Notes under the pieces: model-generated
Seen by the model: only the letters and a program-made list of their open reading frames with translations
Told to the model about the DNA's origin: nothing
The model's database searches: none
Origin: Bacteroidales bacterium
GTDB lineage: Bacteria > Bacteroidota > Bacteroidia > Bacteroidales > UBA932
Assembly: GCA_017625535.1 (NCBI GenBank)
Contig: JAGAKR010000017.1
Location: 62,001 to 126,000, forward strand
Reading direction: 5' to 3'
DNA: 64,000 bases
Made by a program: the position numbers and the translations under genes
Shown: in pieces, positions 61,200 to 64,000 of the stretch
Layout: every line of letters begins with the position of its first letter
Numbering within the stretch: the stretch's first letter is position 1

Positions 61200-63674
61200 T
61201 TATTTTCGTTCTTTCCACTTTTTGTAAATGTTGAACAGGAACGGCTCAAGTATGTAAGTTATGGAGATTGTAGAAGCCATACCTATAAGGGTTGAGAGTC
61301 CTATTGAACTTATTGCAGGGTGGGTTGCAAACATAAGGGATGCAATGCTCAGGATGAGGACAACAGCAGAGAAGAAGATTGCTGTCTTGTGGTAAGTGAG
61401 CAGTTTGGGATTGTCACGTCCAAGCAGCCCGTCCATTACAAATATGCTGTAGTCTACACCTATTCCAAAGATGAATGTGGATATTACAATGTTTATGAGG
61501 TTGAATTCAAGACCAAACAAACCCATAACCCCCAGCACAATGTACCAGCTCATGCTCATAGGGAGGAATGCAATGAGTGCAATTGCAATGTTGCGGAAAG
61601 AGAGGAGCAGCACCACAAGTACAAAGAGTGATGATATTCCCAGCACCACATTGAAATCATCATTGAGCAGTTCCACCATATTCTGGGTATAGAAGAACGG
61701 ATCTGCAACAATTATGGCGTTTGAAGGGATTCCCTCTGTACCCTTAACCAGGGCGTTGCTCACCGCCAGCATATCCTCAGGCAATGCCTGAGCGGAGGTG
61801 AACACGAGATATGTGCTGTCTGTATACTCCACAAGGTTTGCCAGAAGCCCATCAGGGATTATCCCTGCATCCACAAGGGAATTCACCTCAAACTCCCCTT
61901 CCACAAGCCCCATAAACGGCTCAAACATCCCCTCCTTGAATCCCTGTTTCTTTCCTGCGGCAGAGAGCATCTTCTCTGTGCGGGCAACTTTCTTGGCGCT
62001 CCAGAACTCCTGCCACTGTGCTATCCTCGCCTCTGTTACATCAGATGGGAGGAGCAGCATTGCAGAGTTTGTATATTTCTTTATAAGCCCACTGTCTGCC
62101 AATGCCTTGCAGTGCTTTTCAAGTGCAATGTTGTAGGCAAGTGCGCTGTCAAGGTCTTTAGAGAGAACAGCAAAGTATTTGCTCTCCATACCCGGCATTG
62201 TCTTTCGGGCCATAATCTGCCCCGAGCGCACAACGTCAGGCTCATTGTAACCTATGTTCTTTAAGTTTGAATCAAAACCTACGTTCCTTCCGGTAAAGAG
62301 TGAAACGGCAAAAACAACCAGTACCAGCGCCACAAGCCATTTCTTTTTCTCAAAAGGATATGTGTTCAGTTTCTCTATAAAATCAAACGCCTTCCTGTTC
62401 ATCCTGTTGTTCTCAGGCCTGAAGAAATGCGGCAGGAACACCAGACAGAACACTGTTGTGCCCACCATTCCAAGCGAGGCAAACAGTCCGAAGTCTGAAA
62501 GCAACTCTGATTTTGTAAACAGAAGCCCCATAAATGCACCAATGGTGGTGAGGCTTCCCATAATTACCGGTTTGGTCTGTTCGCGCAGAACCCTCTCCGG
62601 ATCACTTACATATTTGTAATGGGTAAGCACGTGCAGGCAGTAACTCAAAGCCACACCCAGTACAATGGCCCCAATGCCCAGAGCCATAAGGGACATGCCA
62701 CCCTTTATGATGTATATTCCCGACAGAGCAAAAAATGCCCCGTACACTACAGGGAGCAGCAGCATTGCCAGGGTGCTCTTGTTCCTGAAACAGAACCATA
62801 TGATAAGGCATATGAGCACCAGTGAGAAACTTAGGGTTGTGGCAAGGTCGCTCTTTATCTGCCTTGAGTTGAACACACTTTGTACAGGTGCTCCGTGGAA
62901 GAGTACCTCAATCTCAGGGTTCGCCGCCTCAAATTTATCAATCTCCCTCTCCAGCATCTCTACAAGGAAGGTTCCCTGCTGCGAGTCAAATGCCTTGAAG
63001 TTGGGGGAGAGGAATGCAAGGGCTACGGTGCTGTCGGGAGTGAAGAAATGCCCCTCCACAACTTTGTAGGTGCCTCCCATCATACCTGCAATGTCCTTGT
63101 TCTGCTCCATGAATATCTTGCGCATTGCAAGCGGGTCTGTCCTTACTATATCGTACCAGAACATTCCCTGTGCAGAGTAGAGCAACTCCACATTCTCTGC
63201 CATAACCTCATCTGCATACGCAGGGTTGAGGATTGAATCCAGGGCAGGGTAGAAGCGCCCGTCCAGGAACTGGGGCACATTCTCAAACAGGTAGCCGAGG
63301 GCATCCTGCAGGATGTAGTCATCCAGTCTCCAGGTAAGGTCCGCTATATAGTTTGTAGCAGTATCCTGTAATAAAAGCGAGTCTGCAAAGGCATCGGATG
63401 CCTCTGCCAAGGTGTATAAACTCTCCTCATTGTATGCAGTTGTATCCTTGAGGAGGAACTCCAGGAATATCTTGTCCTTTACTTTAAGGTTGTTGAATGC
63501 AAAGCCGGCAGATTTGCTCTCATCTGTAGAGGGAAGGAGTTTGGAAATGTCCTCTTCGTATACAACTTTGCTCCCCAAAAATACAAACAGCAGGGAGGAT
63601 GCAACCAGCAGGGTATAAAATAGAGCGCGGTTCTTGCCCAGCGCCCTATACAGTTTTATTACAAGATCTGTCAT
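61200..63674 (-). CDS. MMPL/RND-superfamily exporter, pigment cluster
   Basis: An 824-residue inner-membrane protein with the two-fold RND layout: one membrane helix (about 20-40), a large periplasmic loop (about 45-240), five or six helices (about 245-440), a second loop (about 450-640) and a second helix set (about 650-815). Motifs GIGAIVLGVALSYCLHVLTHY and IFGIGVDYSIFVMDG are the paired signatures of MMPL helix 4. In aryl-polyene clusters the corresponding protein (ApeM) is the proposed pigment exporter. The start at 63674 fits the first helix; a longer frame to 63713 reaches the stop codon of the dehydratase gene. Confidence 0.87.
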   Translation of the reverse strand: MTDLVIKLYRALGKNRALFYTLLVASSLLFVFLGSKVVYEEDISKLLPSTDESKSAGFAFNNLKVKDKIFLEFLLKDTTAYNEESLYTLAEASDAFADSLLLQDTATNYIADLTWRLDDYILQDALGYLFENVPQFLDGRFYPALDSILNPAYADEVMAENVELLYSAQGMFWYDIVRTDPLAMRKIFMEQNKDIAGMMGGTYKVVEGHFFTPDSTVALAFLSPNFKAFDSQQGTFLVEMLEREIDKFEAANPEIEVLFHGAPVQSVFNSRQIKSDLATTLSFSLVLICLIIWFCFRNKSTLAMLLLPVVYGAFFALSGIYIIKGGMSLMALGIGAIVLGVALSYCLHVLTHYKYVSDPERVLREQTKPVIMGSLTTIGAFMGLLFTKSELLSDFGLFASLGMVGTTVFCLVFLPHFFRPENNRMNRKAFDFIEKLNTYPFEKKKWLVALVLVVFAVSLFTGRNVGFDSNLKNIGYNEPDVVRSGQIMARKTMPGMESKYFAVLSKDLDSALAYNIALEKHCKALADSGLIKKYTNSAMLLLPSDVTEARIAQWQEFWSAKKVARTEKMLSAAGKKQGFKEGMFEPFMGLVEGEFEVNSLVDAGIIPDGLLANLVEYTDSTYLVFTSAQALPEDMLAVSNALVKGTEGIPSNAIIVADPFFYTQNMVELLNDDFNVVLGISSLFVLVVLLLSFRNIAIALIAFLPMSMSWYIVLGVMGLFGLEFNLINIVISTFIFGIGVDYSIFVMDGLLGRDNPKLLTYHKTAIFFSAVVLILSIASLMFATHPAISSIGLSTLIGMASTISITYILEPFLFNIYKKWKERK

Positions 63675-63713
63675 AATTTCAATTTGTGCAAAAATGCCTG
63701 CGGAAGGCTCCAA

Positions 63714-64000
63714 TTACTTTATTGGAGAGAGTTCTGCAGATATTTCAAAGAATTTCATCTCCGGGTCGCCAAGTTTGCTTCCGGTTGCCTTCATCTTGTA
63801 GATGAGGCCGGTCCCCTCTTTCTCCTCCTGGTTCAGATGTATCTCCACCATAAGGTTAGGATGCTCCTGTGGGGTAATTACGGAGAGGAGCCTGTACTGC
63901 TTTATGTAGCTTATAAGGAGCTGTTCGTGTGCCATTATCTGGGCACACTCCTTCACCATCTGCAATGTACACACTCCAGGACATACCGGTTCACCGGGGA
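63714..64000 (-). CDS. FabZ/ApeI-like hotdog dehydratase, 5' part outside the window
   Basis: The frame is open to the window edge. The outermost codons read PGEPVCPGVCTLQMVKECA, matching the FPGxPVxPG signature of beta-hydroxyacyl-ACP dehydratases of the hotdog fold. FLSVI-like residues (RLLSVITPQEHPNLMVEIHLN) and a final beta region follow, ending in SAELSPIK. The length and the PVCPGVC variant suggest the ApeI-type enzyme of aryl-polyene or flexirubin clusters. The stop codon is at 63714-63716, 39 bases before the MMPL start. The catalytic His lies just beyond the edge. Confidence 0.78.
   Translation of the reverse strand, partial: PGEPVCPGVCTLQMVKECAQIMAHEQLLISYIKQYRLLSVITPQEHPNLMVEIHLNQEEKEGTGLIYKMKATGSKLGDPEMKFFEISAELSPIK

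Overview
The window is chromosomal DNA of a Bacteroidota member, most likely of the order Bacteroidales. The evidence is consistent: at least eight genes carry the Bacteroidota promoter signature (TTTG, about 19 bases, then TAnnTTTG) with little Shine-Dalgarno signal, and many families are typical of the phylum (DUF4271, GldE, class III fructose-bisphosphatase, DUF2723/GT117, Mfa2-like fimbrial lipoprotein, DUF5686, tricorn-type S41 protease, DUF5106-like lipoprotein). I cannot fix the genus. Most of the window is ordinary core genome on both strands; there is no rRNA, CRISPR array, intact insertion sequence or prophage.

Layout. 0-2.3 kb: start of tyrS (cut by the window edge) and an NtrC-like response regulator without the sigma-54 contact loop. 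2.3-3.25 kb: AT-rich gap with repeated TGTAAAA/TTTTACA dyads and two decayed gene remnants. 3.3-7.3 kb: a secreted S37 peptidase, a DUF2156 acyltransferase-like protein, a short GldE and a phosphopantetheinyl transferase. 7.3-9.4 kb: groES-groEL behind what looks like a sigma-54 promoter. 9.4-13.3 kb: thioredoxin-like lipoprotein, tRNA-Gln, YqaA-like protein, tadA, Na/Pi symporter. 13.4-22.7 kb: a large propeller/barrel metallopeptidase, uvrC, a fused two-domain lipid acyltransferase, and the yidD/rnpA/hemD/DUF4271/SUI1 group. 22.8-36.6 kb: DUF2723 membrane enzyme, tRNA-Thr, GH3, recO, rdgB, S41 protease, HD protein, U32 peptidase, GT2, polyprenyl synthase, rsgA and a MATE pump. 36.7-46.5 kb: tricorn-type protease, class III FBPase, AspT-like transporter, fimbrial lipoprotein and YfcC carrier. 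46.6-50.2 kb: str operon (rpsL, rpsG, fusA, rpsJ) and a CAT-anticodon tRNA, probably Ile2.

50.3-54.2 kb is a small accessory block (serine hydrolase, second MATE pump, DoxX) enclosed by two 164-bp copies of a MITE-like element in inverted orientation. 54.3-57.6 kb holds a HAD hydrolase and a DUF5686 outer-membrane protein. 57.6-64 kb, all on the minus strand, looks like the downstream part of an aryl-polyene/flexirubin-type pigment cluster: FabZ/ApeI-like dehydratase (cut by the edge), MMPL exporter, CrtI-like FAD oxidoreductase, FabG, LolA-like carrier and hotdog thioesterase. A 139-bp foldback element sits inside it.

The signals most worth pursuing are at DNA level: an octamer TGTCGGGA that I count 24 times (about two expected), the inverted 164-bp repeats, the sigma-54-like groESL promoter, a pseudoknot-capable leader before the fimbrial lipoprotein, and the operator-like dyads around the degenerate NtrC-type regulator. 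I saw no wholly new multi-gene system. All coordinates and motif counts were read by eye.
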